Shown: piece after piece, positions 36,781-43,005 of the stretch | Position numbering within the stretch: the first letter of the stretch is position 1 | How the letters are laid out: each line of letters starts with the position of its first letter | Origin: Porticoccaceae bacterium | GTDB lineage: Bacteria > Pseudomonadota > Gammaproteobacteria > Pseudomonadales > Porticoccaceae | Length of the DNA: 43,005 bases | Direction: 5' to 3' | Assembly: GCA_018664075.1 (NCBI GenBank) | Contig: JABJOY010000012.1 | Coordinates: forward strand, 1-43,005 | Made by a program: the position numbers and the translations under genes | The notes under the pieces: model-generated | What the model was told of the DNA's origin: nothing | Database searches by the model: none | What the model saw: only the letters and a program-made list of their open reading frames with translations

Positions 36781-37608
36781 ATGAAAAATTTGATTATTGG
36801 TATTTTGGCAACACTAGTCTTGGCTGGCTGTTCGACAGATAAAGGCACAGATGTGCCCCAGGCTACAGTAGAAGAGCAAGAGGTCCTGTTCAGTGTTGTC
36901 GGGCAGACTTTTTATAATGAATTTATTCCTTGCACCGGTGGCGATGATTACAGCCGAGAGGCCGCTGAGGAGATGGTGGCCGAATGGCGCGCTGCCGGAT
37001 TACCTGGGGATATTCTTGGTGCTTGGGGCTATGAGCCGGCGAGTGAAAACAATCAGTTCCCCAATGGTTGGTGGGAATTGCAGTGGACCACGAAAGAAGC
37101 TGCAGACGCAGGGTGGCAGCAATGGGCCGCCAGTGAAGCTGCTCAAGCCTGGTCGACTAAATATCAATCTGTAATGACCTGCGATGAAGCTAATAGAGTG
37201 TCCTGGGACTTCCATTTTGCCCGCGACCCCTACGGCTTTGGCGAGCTGGGTGAGTCAGGTGAGTTTTTTGCCGCCTATGCGCCATGCAACCTCAATGAAG
37301 GCAAGACCATGGCAGATGTCGACGGGGCAGTTGCCCAGTACAATGGCTGGCTCGATGGCCTGGATGCCTCAACAGTAGACTTTTATGCCTATGGTATTTA
37401 TGCCAGCAATGCCGGCTCGGATGATTCCGTGGATCTATTTTTCGGAAACTTCCACTCAACTCCGGAAGCTATGCAGGCGGGCAATGAAGCTTGGATGGCC
37501 ACGGGCGGTGATGCGAAGGCAGCCCTTGAGTCAGCTATGACCTGTAATAATCCAGAGCTGCACAATGCCAAGCTGTTATATGACCCCTCAAATCCTGACT
37601 TTTCCTAA
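36781..37608 (+). CDS. lipoprotein with two tandem copies of an uncharacterised domain
   Basis: I do not recognise a named family. From ATG 36781 (ribosome site AAGGGG) the 275-residue product starts with a lipoprotein signal, MKNLIIGILATLVLAGC, with the lipidated Cys at 17. The mature part repeats: each half has a PC motif (FIPCTGG; YAPCNLN), then W, G and aromatic positions at similar spacing, T(K/P)EA..AG and a closing MTC (VMTCDEAN; AMTCNNPE). The paired Cys in each half may form disulfides, and the pattern recalls dimeric alpha-beta barrel proteins. The frame upstream to 36706 is open but has no ribosome site. A terminator follows, so the gene stands alone. Confidence 0.8.
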   Translation: MKNLIIGILATLVLAGCSTDKGTDVPQATVEEQEVLFSVVGQTFYNEFIPCTGGDDYSREAAEEMVAEWRAAGLPGDILGAWGYEPASENNQFPNGWWELQWTTKEAADAGWQQWAASEAAQAWSTKYQSVMTCDEANRVSWDFHFARDPYGFGELGESGEFFAAYAPCNLNEGKTMADVDGAVAQYNGWLDGLDASTVDFYAYGIYASNAGSDDSVDLFFGNFHSTPEAMQAGNEAWMATGGDAKAALESAMTCNNPELHNAKLLYDPSNPDFS

Positions 37609-37634
37609 GTCAATTTTGACGGTTAATTAAATCA

Positions 37635-37658
37635 GGGCTGCGCAGGCAGCCCTTTTTT
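37635..37658 (+). terminator. rho-independent terminator of the lipoprotein gene
   Basis: GGGCTGC (37635-37641), loop GCAG, GCAGCCC (37646-37652) and six T. It starts about 27 bases after the lipoprotein stop. Confidence 0.9.
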
Positions 37659-37804
37659 ATACCCACAGCGTAAACAGATATCAGGCAATCCCAGGCTTTG
37701 TATCGGATATAGTCTGTTATCATCTATGAGATTTAAATAGCAGGGCTAAACCTATCGACGATTTAATATTAAGCTGGCTCACCAACAATAAGCAGCATGC
37801 ATGG

Positions 37805-38260
37805 ATGAGTATTCCGCTGCTGGCATTTCTTGAGGCATGCCCGGGCATTGGTTTGCTGGTATCCGGGGTTATTTTGCTGAGTGTTTCTACTCTTCTCTAT
37901 ACCGAGCAGCTGGTCAGCCTTGCCCAGATAATTCCTCTCGCCTTTGCCGGTGCCTGTCTTTCAGACCATATGGGCTTTTATCTCGGGCGCTGGTTTGGTC
38001 CTAAAATCCATCACACTGAGTTTGCGCAAAAACGGGCGAATGAATTCCAGCGCGCTGAGGCTTTTATACTAAAGCACGGCGCATTGGCAGTTGTCTTTGG
38101 CCGACTGATTCCTGCGGTGAGAAGTCTGGTGCCTATGATGGTGGGCGTCAGTGGAACCCGGTCCCTAAGATTCTCTTTGAGCGATACTCTGGCCTGCGCC
38201 ATTTGGTCGGCTGCTCTTGGTTTGCTGGTGATTGGTCTGGATAAACTAATCCCTCAATAA
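37805..38260 (+). CDS. DedA-family membrane protein (start uncertain)
   Basis: A small inner-membrane protein of the DedA (SNARE-associated, PF09335) family, some of which are undecaprenyl-phosphate or phospholipid flippases. The motif GRLIPAVRSLVPMMVGVSG with its conserved Arg pair, and FAGACLSDHMGFYLGRWFG with its Asp, Gly and Arg, are typical. From ATG 37805 it has 151 residues, short for the family (about 200), and PLLAFLEACPGIGLL would then begin only 4 residues in. The frame is open back to 37730 and reads IDDLILSWLTNNKQHAW, which suits a DedA head, but contains no ATG, GTG or TTG. ATC at 37754 with CAGGG 8 bases upstream is a possible rare start. ATG 37805 itself has no ribosome site. 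Confidence 0.82.
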   Translation: MSIPLLAFLEACPGIGLLVSGVILLSVSTLLYTEQLVSLAQIIPLAFAGACLSDHMGFYLGRWFGPKIHHTEFAQKRANEFQRAEAFILKHGALAVVFGRLIPAVRSLVPMMVGVSGTRSLRFSLSDTLACAIWSAALGLLVIGLDKLIPQ

Positions 38261-38309
38261 ACCACTCTCGTATTCAGCGATTCCCTTATACGGAGTTCAT
38301 GGGTGCTAT

Positions 38310-38501
38310 AAAAAGGGCCGCGCTGAGGGTTTAAATAAGGTCTCCAATGCACTATTTGAGAAGGCTACTCAAGGTAATGTCACAGCTATGATTTACTACT
38401 TAAATGTCAGGGATCGCGAAAACTGGGGTGAAAACCAGCCTGAGCCTTTGAGAGAGATACCACCTATGCAGATTGTTGTCGACTCTAGGGCTGTAACTTA
38501 G
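38310..38501 (+). pseudogene. phage small-terminase-like protein, C-terminal fragment
   Basis: The frame reads GLNKVSNALFEKATQGNVTA, then MIYYLNVRDRENWG, and ends VVDSRAVT followed by TAG (38499-38501). The pattern (LFxxATxGNxTAxIxxLxxR..W) is that of small terminase-like DNA-binding proteins of phages. No start codon with ribosome site precedes it in frame; an ATG at 38299 is in another frame and stops soon. The 5' part is therefore lost or shifted. It stops 4 bases before the first island repeat, marking the left edge of the mobile region. Confidence 0.5.
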
Positions 38502-38505
38502 CCAC

Positions 38506-38527
38506 TCAAATCAGGGCTAGATCGAGG
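38506..38527 (+). repeat. island repeat, copy 1
   Basis: TCAAATCAGGGCTAGATCGA plus GG: 22 bases identical to copy 3 and one mismatch from copy 2. The eight bases before it (GCCAC region) only partly follow the CCATCCAG of the other copies. It lies 82 bases from the stop codon of the decayed integrase end. Confidence 0.85.
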
Positions 38528-38608
38528 AGAGAAGTTCTTGAGACTTATAAAAAAGGGCTACCAGTAAAATAAAATATCACTATAAATCAATGGTTTATAT
38601 TTAATGAA

Positions 38609-38680
38609 CTATCCTGAGATCGAAACTACCTTTGATTGAGGAGTTGAACAGGCGTAGTCACTGTAGTTTTGTATCAGTCC
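38609..38680 (-). pseudogene. tyrosine integrase, 3'-end remnant
   Basis: On the minus strand the frame reads GLIQNYSDYACSTPQSKVVSISG and stops at TAG (38611-38609). This aligns with the end of the integrase at 42662, RLMQKYSDYAYGIPQEKVVQLRA. The DNA also matches closely: GGCGTAGTCACT is identical in both and the flanking 30 bases match at most positions. Everything upstream of about 38680 is gone, replaced by the EF-hand gene, which ends inside this remnant in a different frame. Confidence 0.8.
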
Positions 38681-39221
38681 AGTCCATATTGAAACCCACA
38701 GTATGGGAGTTAGCCGTGATAGAAAAATTCATTTTTTGTGAGTGGGCACCCCGAGTTGCAGTAATGGTGATAATTTTCTCATTGACCCCTCTACCTTGAA
38801 GGTTGATATACAGGCTCGGCGAAGAGACATCTTCATTGACAGCAAAACGACCTAGTATCATTAACTGATTAGCAGGCACAGTGGAATTATGATCGAGATG
38901 GACAAGTGAGAGCAGAAGCCCCTGCAGTGGCGTCGCCACATTTAGATCGTCTCGCAGCTGCACTCTCTCGTATATCTGCTTCTTGATCGCATTAGTATGC
39001 TGATCAAATTCTTCTACCGACCAGCGACCATCGCCATCGTCATCAACACCTACAAATGCAGACACTGGTACAGATAATACCAAAAATGCACCGCCATTAT
39101 TAAAGTTAAGACTGCCTTTTTGCTCTCCCATTAAATGCCCATGAGCTGCAGTTGCAAGCACTAGGAATAGCGAACTCGTTAAACAGTTAAGACGATAACT
39201 AGAGCCTCCAAAAACAATCAA
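38658..39221 (-). CDS. exported protein with EF-hand calcium loop, coupled to the YHYH gene
   Basis: From TTG 39221 the product has 187 residues, with a signal-like hydrophobic head (CLTSSLFLVLATAAHG) and then VDDDGDGRWSVEEF, a complete 12-residue EF-hand loop (D-x-D-x-D-G...E). The rest is unassigned. TTG overlaps the stop of the upstream YHYH gene (TTGA), with AAGGTG 5 bases before it, so translation is coupled. The last residues (about MDWTDTKLQ) and the stop are read from the old integrase end in another frame, so the native C-terminus is probably lost. The frame also opens to 39326, but that part overlaps the YHYH gene and is not used. Confidence 0.7.
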   Translation of the reverse strand: MIVFGGSSYRLNCLTSSLFLVLATAAHGHLMGEQKGSLNFNNGGAFLVLSVPVSAFVGVDDDGDGRWSVEEFDQHTNAIKKQIYERVQLRDDLNVATPLQGLLLSLVHLDHNSTVPANQLMILGRFAVNEDVSSPSLYINLQGRGVNEKIITITATRGAHSQKMNFSITANSHTVGFNMDWTDTKLQ

Positions 39222-40177
39222 AGGGCACCTTTCACACAGCGCTGTAGATAGGGAAATCCATCCGTTGCATAGTAATGATAGATTCCATCTGGAAACTCTG
39301 GTGTTACTCCTGTGCGGCCATTGCATTCATCTAGATCAGAACCACTACCTTCTACGTATTCATAATCTTGGGTGAAGGTTCCCATGGCATAAACTGAGAT
39401 ATCAGGTCTATTGGCGTCTGGCGAGGCTTTGAGCTGATAACTACTCTCTACAGTGACAATCTCAGAATTTGCGTCCATCGCATCCTGATAGCCATACCTC
39501 GCATAGATTGGAAAACCATCTGCAGCCCAAGCGACTAAAGTCATTGCAGCTCCTTTGTTAAGTCTATCGACAAAACCCTCTGGGATACCATGATAATGGT
39601 ACTGCCCTGTGGGCTGCACGTGAGCATGGTTTAAATCATCACCAAAATTAAATGAGGTTTGTCCCAGCGCTTCAATGCTCCAAGTGCCCTGAGTTGGAGA
39701 TGCCAACCAACAGCTAGTACCCGAGTCATTGCAGCTACCTGCAGTCCCCGCGTCGATTTTGACGCCGTTGAGAACATAGCCTAGCACGCCGCTAGGACCT
39801 CCTAGCTGGGTAGAATTGTCAGTCTTACTGGGTTCAATAGGGAAAAATTCGGAAATTGACTGTTGTGAAATAGTATTGGGATTGTTTATATTTGGAAATG
39901 TGCCCACATCGTGATCAGGTATCCCATTGGCCGTTAGAATCCGACTATTACCATCACAGATCCAATCTGAAGTACTCATTGCATTAACTGATGGCGAATT
40001 ATTAAAAGAGGCATAGCTATACATACATTCTGCACCAGCAGTGGAAACCCCATCTGTAGAAACTCCAGTGGGCATCTCGGACACAGTTGCGGGTGATGTT
40101 ACTGAAGCGCCACCCCCGCCACAGGCACTCAGAATTGAAACTGTTACCAATACAGCGAAGGAGTTAAGGTGAACCAT
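39218..40177 (-). CDS. YHYH-domain lipoprotein
   Basis: A 319-residue probable lipoprotein: signal MVHLNSFAVLVTVSILSAC with the lipobox LSAC, then a Gly/Ser/Thr-rich linker. The body carries the YHYH signature PTGQYHYHGIPEGFVD (about residue 193), FPIYARYGYQDA, and the closing LDECNGRTG ... GIYHYYATDGFPYLQRCVKG. The family (YHYH protein, PF14240) is found in many marine bacteria; its function is not known to me. His-rich motifs suggest metal binding. First gene of a two-gene unit with the EF-hand protein, lying between island repeats 1 and 2. Confidence 0.85.
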   Translation of the reverse strand: MVHLNSFAVLVTVSILSACGGGGASVTSPATVSEMPTGVSTDGVSTAGAECMYSYASFNNSPSVNAMSTSDWICDGNSRILTANGIPDHDVGTFPNINNPNTISQQSISEFFPIEPSKTDNSTQLGGPSGVLGYVLNGVKIDAGTAGSCNDSGTSCWLASPTQGTWSIEALGQTSFNFGDDLNHAHVQPTGQYHYHGIPEGFVDRLNKGAAMTLVAWAADGFPIYARYGYQDAMDANSEIVTVESSYQLKASPDANRPDISVYAMGTFTQDYEYVEGSGSDLDECNGRTGVTPEFPDGIYHYYATDGFPYLQRCVKGAL

Positions 40178-40351
40178 GGTAGATGCCTTATGTACTTGAA
40201 TTAACCGTCACTTAACGACTTCGATTACATTTCGTTGACATGCCTCATGGGTTTAGCGGCGAAAAATATAACTTCTTTCTCACATAAAGGGCACGTCGGA
40301 GACACAACGCTATCTCGTATGTTAAACCCGTCCTAACCATACTCAAGTAAC
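40178..40351. other. intergenic stretch before the YHYH gene; possible small minus-strand fragment
   Basis: Must hold the promoter for the minus-strand YHYH unit, but I see no clear boxes. On the minus strand 40336-40225 an uninterrupted frame without a standard start reads VVSPTCPLCEKEVIFFAAKP and ends TAA. The CPLC pair could be half of a zinc ribbon from a lost phage gene. The evidence is thin. Confidence 0.25.
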
Positions 40352-40381
40352 CCATCCAGTCAAATTAGGGCTAGATCGAGG
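40352..40381 (+). repeat. island repeat, copy 2
   Basis: CCATCCAGTCAAATTAGGGC plus TAGATCGAGG: 30 bases with a single C/T difference from copy 3 at 42522. It sits between the divergently read YHYH unit and the M28-like gene, 1854 bases after copy 1 and 2170 bases before copy 3. No integrase remnant was seen next to it. Confidence 0.9.
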
Positions 40382-40646
40382 TGATTCCTAAGACTTTAAA
40401 TGGACGTGCCTCATTACCTTCAAATGGAGGAAAGCAATTAGACGCCGCTGGACTTCACCAAAAATCAATCCCTCGGACGATAGCGCCCGAGATTCTTTTC
40501 TGAATTTTAGGAAATTATCAATAAGATACATTTACCTTGATTGACAGTTCCTTAGTGAATGCTCTAAGTTAGTCAATAAGATGAAGAAGCAGAGCGAAAT
40601 GTGAACAATGACTCTCAAACTAAAACAGCTGATAGGTGCATTTAAA
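40382..40646. other. intergenic stretch between repeat 2 and the M28-like gene
   Basis: A frame from GTG 40381 runs 40 codons (starts VIPKTLNGRASLPSNGGKQL) with no recognisable family. The remainder is AT-rich and should contain the promoter of the M28-like gene, but no convincing -35/-10 pair was found. Confidence 0.3.
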
Positions 40647-42278
40647 ATGACTCGTAAAATTTCCGTTGTGATCGCTCTTTTGAGTACGTTAATAGCGGGC
40701 TGTGCCGCTGAATCAGTCTATTATTCAGACAAGCTTACTCAGCTAGATAAAAATTGGTTAGTCACTCCAGATGAAGCCTATCAATGGTCTAAGGTGAAGG
40801 ATGCCAATCTCCCAACACTCACAGGTTCTAAAGAGTGGCGTAATTATATGGAATTTCTTCAGTCTAATCTTAACGAGTTGGGCGTTGTCGATGGTTTTCG
40901 AAATTCGTGGGAGTTCGAGCGTTGGTATACCTCGAATGATTCAGTTAATTGGTCTCTGCATTCTAATGGAGATGAAGTTAGGGTAGCTCACTACGGTGCT
41001 TATTCTGGTTCTACTGATTCAGCGGGCATAACCGCAGAAATGATTTATTACGATCATAATGATCCACCAGAATCTATTGAGGGAAAGATTGTTGTAATCC
41101 CCACTAAACCCCATCCCAGAGAGCCTTACCCTGAAGACTATTTGATTAATTACACTTTCAACGATTTCGAACACGCTACTAATTCAGATACATTTCCGAA
41201 TCCTTTTCAATTTGTCGATCCCTCAAAGAGTTTTACTTTTGACATATGGTGGCAGTTAGCTCAGCGATTAGATCGCATAGCTAAAGAGGGAAAGGCAGCA
41301 GGTACAGTCATTGTTTATGATATGGCCTATGAACGAACAAAAGGGCTTTATACATTTCCTGTCCCTGAGCTTTACAATTCACCAACACTTATTTTATCTA
41401 GAGAAGATGGCGCCAAAGTAATTGCTGATGCAAAAAAGGGCAAGTTGGCGACCTTAAGACTAGAGGCCGCAGTAGAAACTACTGAAGCATATCAATACAT
41501 AGCGTATTTACCGGGCAAGAACTATGAAACATCTGCTGACGAACAGATTTTACTTGTCAATCACACCGATGGACCATCCATTACGCAAGACAATGGCGCG
41601 CTGGGTCTTCTCGCCATAATCAAATATTTTTCTAATATTCCTCAAGAGTCTCGACCTAGAACACTCGTAGTATTTTTGGATTGCAGGCATTATATTCCAG
41701 GTATGGAAGGTGCTCACAGTGAGCCTGATTGGTTGAAACGTTATCCCGAAGCAAAAGATAAGATTGTTGGCATTATTCAGGCTGAACATTTAGGTGAAAT
41801 GGATTATCGAGAGGTTGATGGGAGGGTTGAGCCAACAGGGTATGCTGAGCAGTCATATCTTTGGACTCGGAACAATGACGTTTTAGTTGATGCTGCAATC
41901 GCAGCTGTTAATAAATATGGTTGGTCACGGGCACAAGTGTCAGTTCCCGAAAGACCGGGTAAACGCGGCAGGCTTCAACAAGTATGGTGGGGCGTTGGCG
42001 CTCTAGGGCAGGCAGACACTGGTTATTACAACTGTGAAGTCTGGCATTGCCTAGATTTACCTGGTTTTGGATTAGGTGGGTTTCTGGGTCATTACTGGAC
42101 AACGGATAGTGGGATAGATAGATGGGATAAGGACCTCTTTGTAAGTCAAGCCGCTACGATGACTGAGTTAACAGGAGTCTTGATGACTTCTGATATTAAA
42201 AATATTCAGTCAAAAGGCTCAGAAGATTCGTTCCTTAATAGCACACGTCGTGAGAAACAGTTCGGGGATGATAAGTAA
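40647..42278 (+). CDS. M28-like metallopeptidase-fold lipoprotein with altered active site
   Basis: From ATG 40647 (AGGTG about 8 bases upstream) the 543-residue product starts with the lipoprotein signal MTRKISVVIALLSTLIAGC. A protease-associated-like region (about residues 120-260) precedes an M28-type fold: NHTDGPSITQDNGALGLLAI gives the His-x-Asp and Asp ligands, QAEHLGEMDY a later acidic ligand, and FLGHYWTTDSGID a late His. Where M28 enzymes have the catalytic Glu-Glu before GLxGS, this protein reads FLDCRHYIPGMEGA, so both Glu are replaced (Arg-His). It may be a non-peptidase or use other ligands. The frame upstream to 40608 is open but is not needed. It lies between island repeats 2 and 3 and is AT-richer than the chromosome genes. 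Confidence 0.75.
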   Translation: MTRKISVVIALLSTLIAGCAAESVYYSDKLTQLDKNWLVTPDEAYQWSKVKDANLPTLTGSKEWRNYMEFLQSNLNELGVVDGFRNSWEFERWYTSNDSVNWSLHSNGDEVRVAHYGAYSGSTDSAGITAEMIYYDHNDPPESIEGKIVVIPTKPHPREPYPEDYLINYTFNDFEHATNSDTFPNPFQFVDPSKSFTFDIWWQLAQRLDRIAKEGKAAGTVIVYDMAYERTKGLYTFPVPELYNSPTLILSREDGAKVIADAKKGKLATLRLEAAVETTEAYQYIAYLPGKNYETSADEQILLVNHTDGPSITQDNGALGLLAIIKYFSNIPQESRPRTLVVFLDCRHYIPGMEGAHSEPDWLKRYPEAKDKIVGIIQAEHLGEMDYREVDGRVEPTGYAEQSYLWTRNNDVLVDAAIAAVNKYGWSRAQVSVPERPGKRGRLQQVWWGVGALGQADTGYYNCEVWHCLDLPGFGLGGFLGHYWTTDSGIDRWDKDLFVSQAATMTELTGVLMTSDIKNIQSKGSEDSFLNSTRREKQFGDDK

Positions 42279-42295
42279 TTTTCAGAACTAATTGA

Positions 42296-42454
42296 ACTGG
42301 CTTTTATCTAGATGTAGCCGACAAGGTAATCGAGGGGCATTTGGAACTCCCTAAAGCAATCAGTGAGGGCGAGTATGTTAAATCAGAGCAAGACAGCGTA
42401 AATCGTGGAGCCTTCAAAGGCTGGTTTGCAAGAGAGTTCTTAGTGGGACTGTAG
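42296..42454 (+). pseudogene. unidentified coding fragment upstream of repeat 3
   Basis: An open stretch without a usable start, reading VADKVIEGHLELPKAISEGE, then DSVNRGAFKGWFAREFLVGL and TAG. Its balanced, charged composition looks like real protein rather than chance, but I recognise no family. Since it lacks a 5' end and lies between cargo and repeat, it is probably a relic of an older phage or island gene. Confidence 0.4.
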
Positions 42455-42505
42455 AAGCTTCACGATAATATAAAAAGGGACTTTATGGACACATTAACGC
42501 GCGCG

Positions 42506-42515
42506 TAGATCGAGG
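42506..42515 (+). repeat. partial island repeat next to copy 3
   Basis: TAGATCGAGG, identical to the last 10 bases of the island repeat, lies 36 bases before its counterpart in copy 3. It may be the scar of a further recombination event or a second half-site. Confidence 0.5.
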
Positions 42516-42521
42516 CAGATA

Positions 42522-42551
42522 CCATCCAGTCAAATCAGGGCTAGATCGAGG
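42522..42551 (+). repeat. island repeat, copy 3
   Basis: CCATCCAGTCAAATCAGGGC plus TAGATCGAGG, 30 bases, one mismatch from copy 2. It lies 110 bases beyond the stop codon of the integrase, the same relation copy 1 has to the integrase remnant. The final CTAGATCGAG is a near-palindrome around GATC. Confidence 0.9.
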
Positions 42552-42661
42552 ATACTGCTCTTAATTAGCTTTAAAATACACAAAACTCCAAAAAACACAT
42601 TAAAATCAATGACTTAAGAGTAATATTGTTAGTAAAAACAAAGACTTAGAGATAAATAACA

Positions 42662-43005
42662 TTAGGCTCTAAGCTGTACAACCTTTTCTTGAGGTATTCC
42701 GTAGGCGTAGTCACTATACTTTTGCATCAGTCGACGTCTTTTATCTATAAGCTGACCTTTTTGATACGTGGCAGATGATTTGTCTTTAATCTTATGAGCC
42801 AGTGCCATTTCTCCTGTTAGCCAATCAGTGTCAGTCTTCTCTGTCGTCCAAGTTTTGAAGCATCCCCTGAAGCCATGAACGGTTATTAATTGGCCATGTA
42901 TATCTTTCCATTCTTTGATCTTATTCATTCGTTTTAACACCGAAGACATTCCTGCTTGTGACAGGCTCTTACCATTTGATCTATTTGGAAAAACAAATTC
43001 ACTCA
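42662..43005 (-). CDS. tyrosine recombinase / phage-type integrase, C-terminal part (runs off the window)
   Basis: The frame is open from the window edge to TAA at 42664-42662, giving the last 113 codons. The catalytic motifs of the tyrosine integrase family are visible: HGFR (VHGFRGCFKTW, His43 and Arg46 of the visible part), LAHKI (His70) and the nucleophile in SATYQKG (Tyr80). FVFPNRSNGKSLSQAGM at the start is the typical P4-like region before the HxxR motif. The ATG at 42949 is internal. The C-terminal tail RLMQKYSDYAYGIPQ is duplicated in decayed form at 38609-38680. It probably mobilises the units bounded by the island repeats. Confidence 0.88.
   Translation of the reverse strand, partial: SEFVFPNRSNGKSLSQAGMSSVLKRMNKIKEWKDIHGQLITVHGFRGCFKTWTTEKTDTDWLTGEMALAHKIKDKSSATYQKGQLIDKRRRLMQKYSDYAYGIPQEKVVQLRA

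Noticed and set aside
38502-38530. tRNA gene as attachment target at island repeat 1
   Set aside because: No cloverleaf or T-loop consensus (GGTTCGAATCC type) could be found around any of the three repeat copies.
39222-39326. Upstream extension of the EF-hand gene to 39326
   Set aside because: It overlaps the YHYH gene by over 100 bases and encodes no signal-like sequence; the TTGA-coupled start at 39221 explains the data better.
38506-42551. Repeats as a CRISPR array
   Set aside because: Only three copies, about 2 kb apart and with genes between them; no spacers and no cas genes.

Overview
The window reads as the chromosome of a marine-type gammaproteobacterium, most likely of the Cellvibrionales / SAR92-OM60 kind. 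This placement is an inference from gene content: the order nrdR-ribD-ribE-ribB-ribH-nusB-thiL-pgpA-(ribA) is classic for gammaproteobacteria, ilvC is of the long class II type and divergent from ilvY, and the cargo (RND exporters, a ChrR-type redox stress sigma system, IcmF, a BCCT carrier, a FucP-like sugar carrier) is common in marine heterotrophs. Most of the window has balanced base composition. The last 4.7 kb is clearly more AT-rich.

Layout. 1-8.4 kb: the tail of an RNA methyltransferase gene, glyA with its terminator, a Nudix hydrolase, then the riboflavin / NusB / thiamine-phosphate kinase / PgpA operon. 8.4-17.5 kb: two paralogous RND exporter pairs (adaptor + pump, each without an outer-membrane channel gene) in tandem. 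They sit where ribA would be expected to follow pgpA directly. 17.6-19.0 kb: the true ribA, translationally coupled to hisF. 19.0-20.5 kb: on the minus strand, an ECF sigma factor with its ChrR-like zinc anti-sigma factor, preceded by a TGATCC-N16-CGTA promoter of the type this sigma group recognises. 20.5-21.1 kb: a gene graveyard with the head of a LysR regulator, a piece of a class III aminotransferase and the tail of a TonB-dependent receptor, all in one frame with one stop. 21.1-26.7 kb: a glutamate/dicarboxylate symporter, prolidase, a ferredoxin-reductase-like flavoprotein and an Hsp70-like protein. 26.9-30.8 kb: fused isobutyryl-CoA mutase IcmF and a TetR regulator. 31.0-34.1 kb: a sugar MFS carrier and a BCCT carrier, each with its own terminator and a palindromic candidate operator. 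34.2-36.7 kb: ilvC / ilvY with a readable regulatory region. 36.8-38.3 kb: a lipoprotein with an internally duplicated domain and a DedA protein.

38.3-43.0 kb is a mobile island. Three copies of a 22-30 base repeat (38506, 40352, 42522) mark off two segments of about 1.9 and 2.2 kb, each carrying one exported-protein locus (a YHYH lipoprotein plus EF-hand protein; an M28-like lipoprotein). An intact tyrosine integrase 3' end lies just beyond the third repeat. A decayed copy of the same integrase 3' end lies just beyond the first repeat, and the EF-hand gene now reads into it for its last residues and stop codon. A terminase-like phage fragment abuts the first repeat. This looks like successive integration of small integrase-borne units at one site, and is the most novel feature of the window.

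How the parts work together: ribD, ribE, ribB, ribH and the distant ribA form a complete riboflavin pathway. The GTP cyclohydrolase half of RibB has lost its catalytic residues, so the separate RibA is required. Several starts are non-standard or ambiguous (thiL, pgpA, dedA); they are discussed in the entries.
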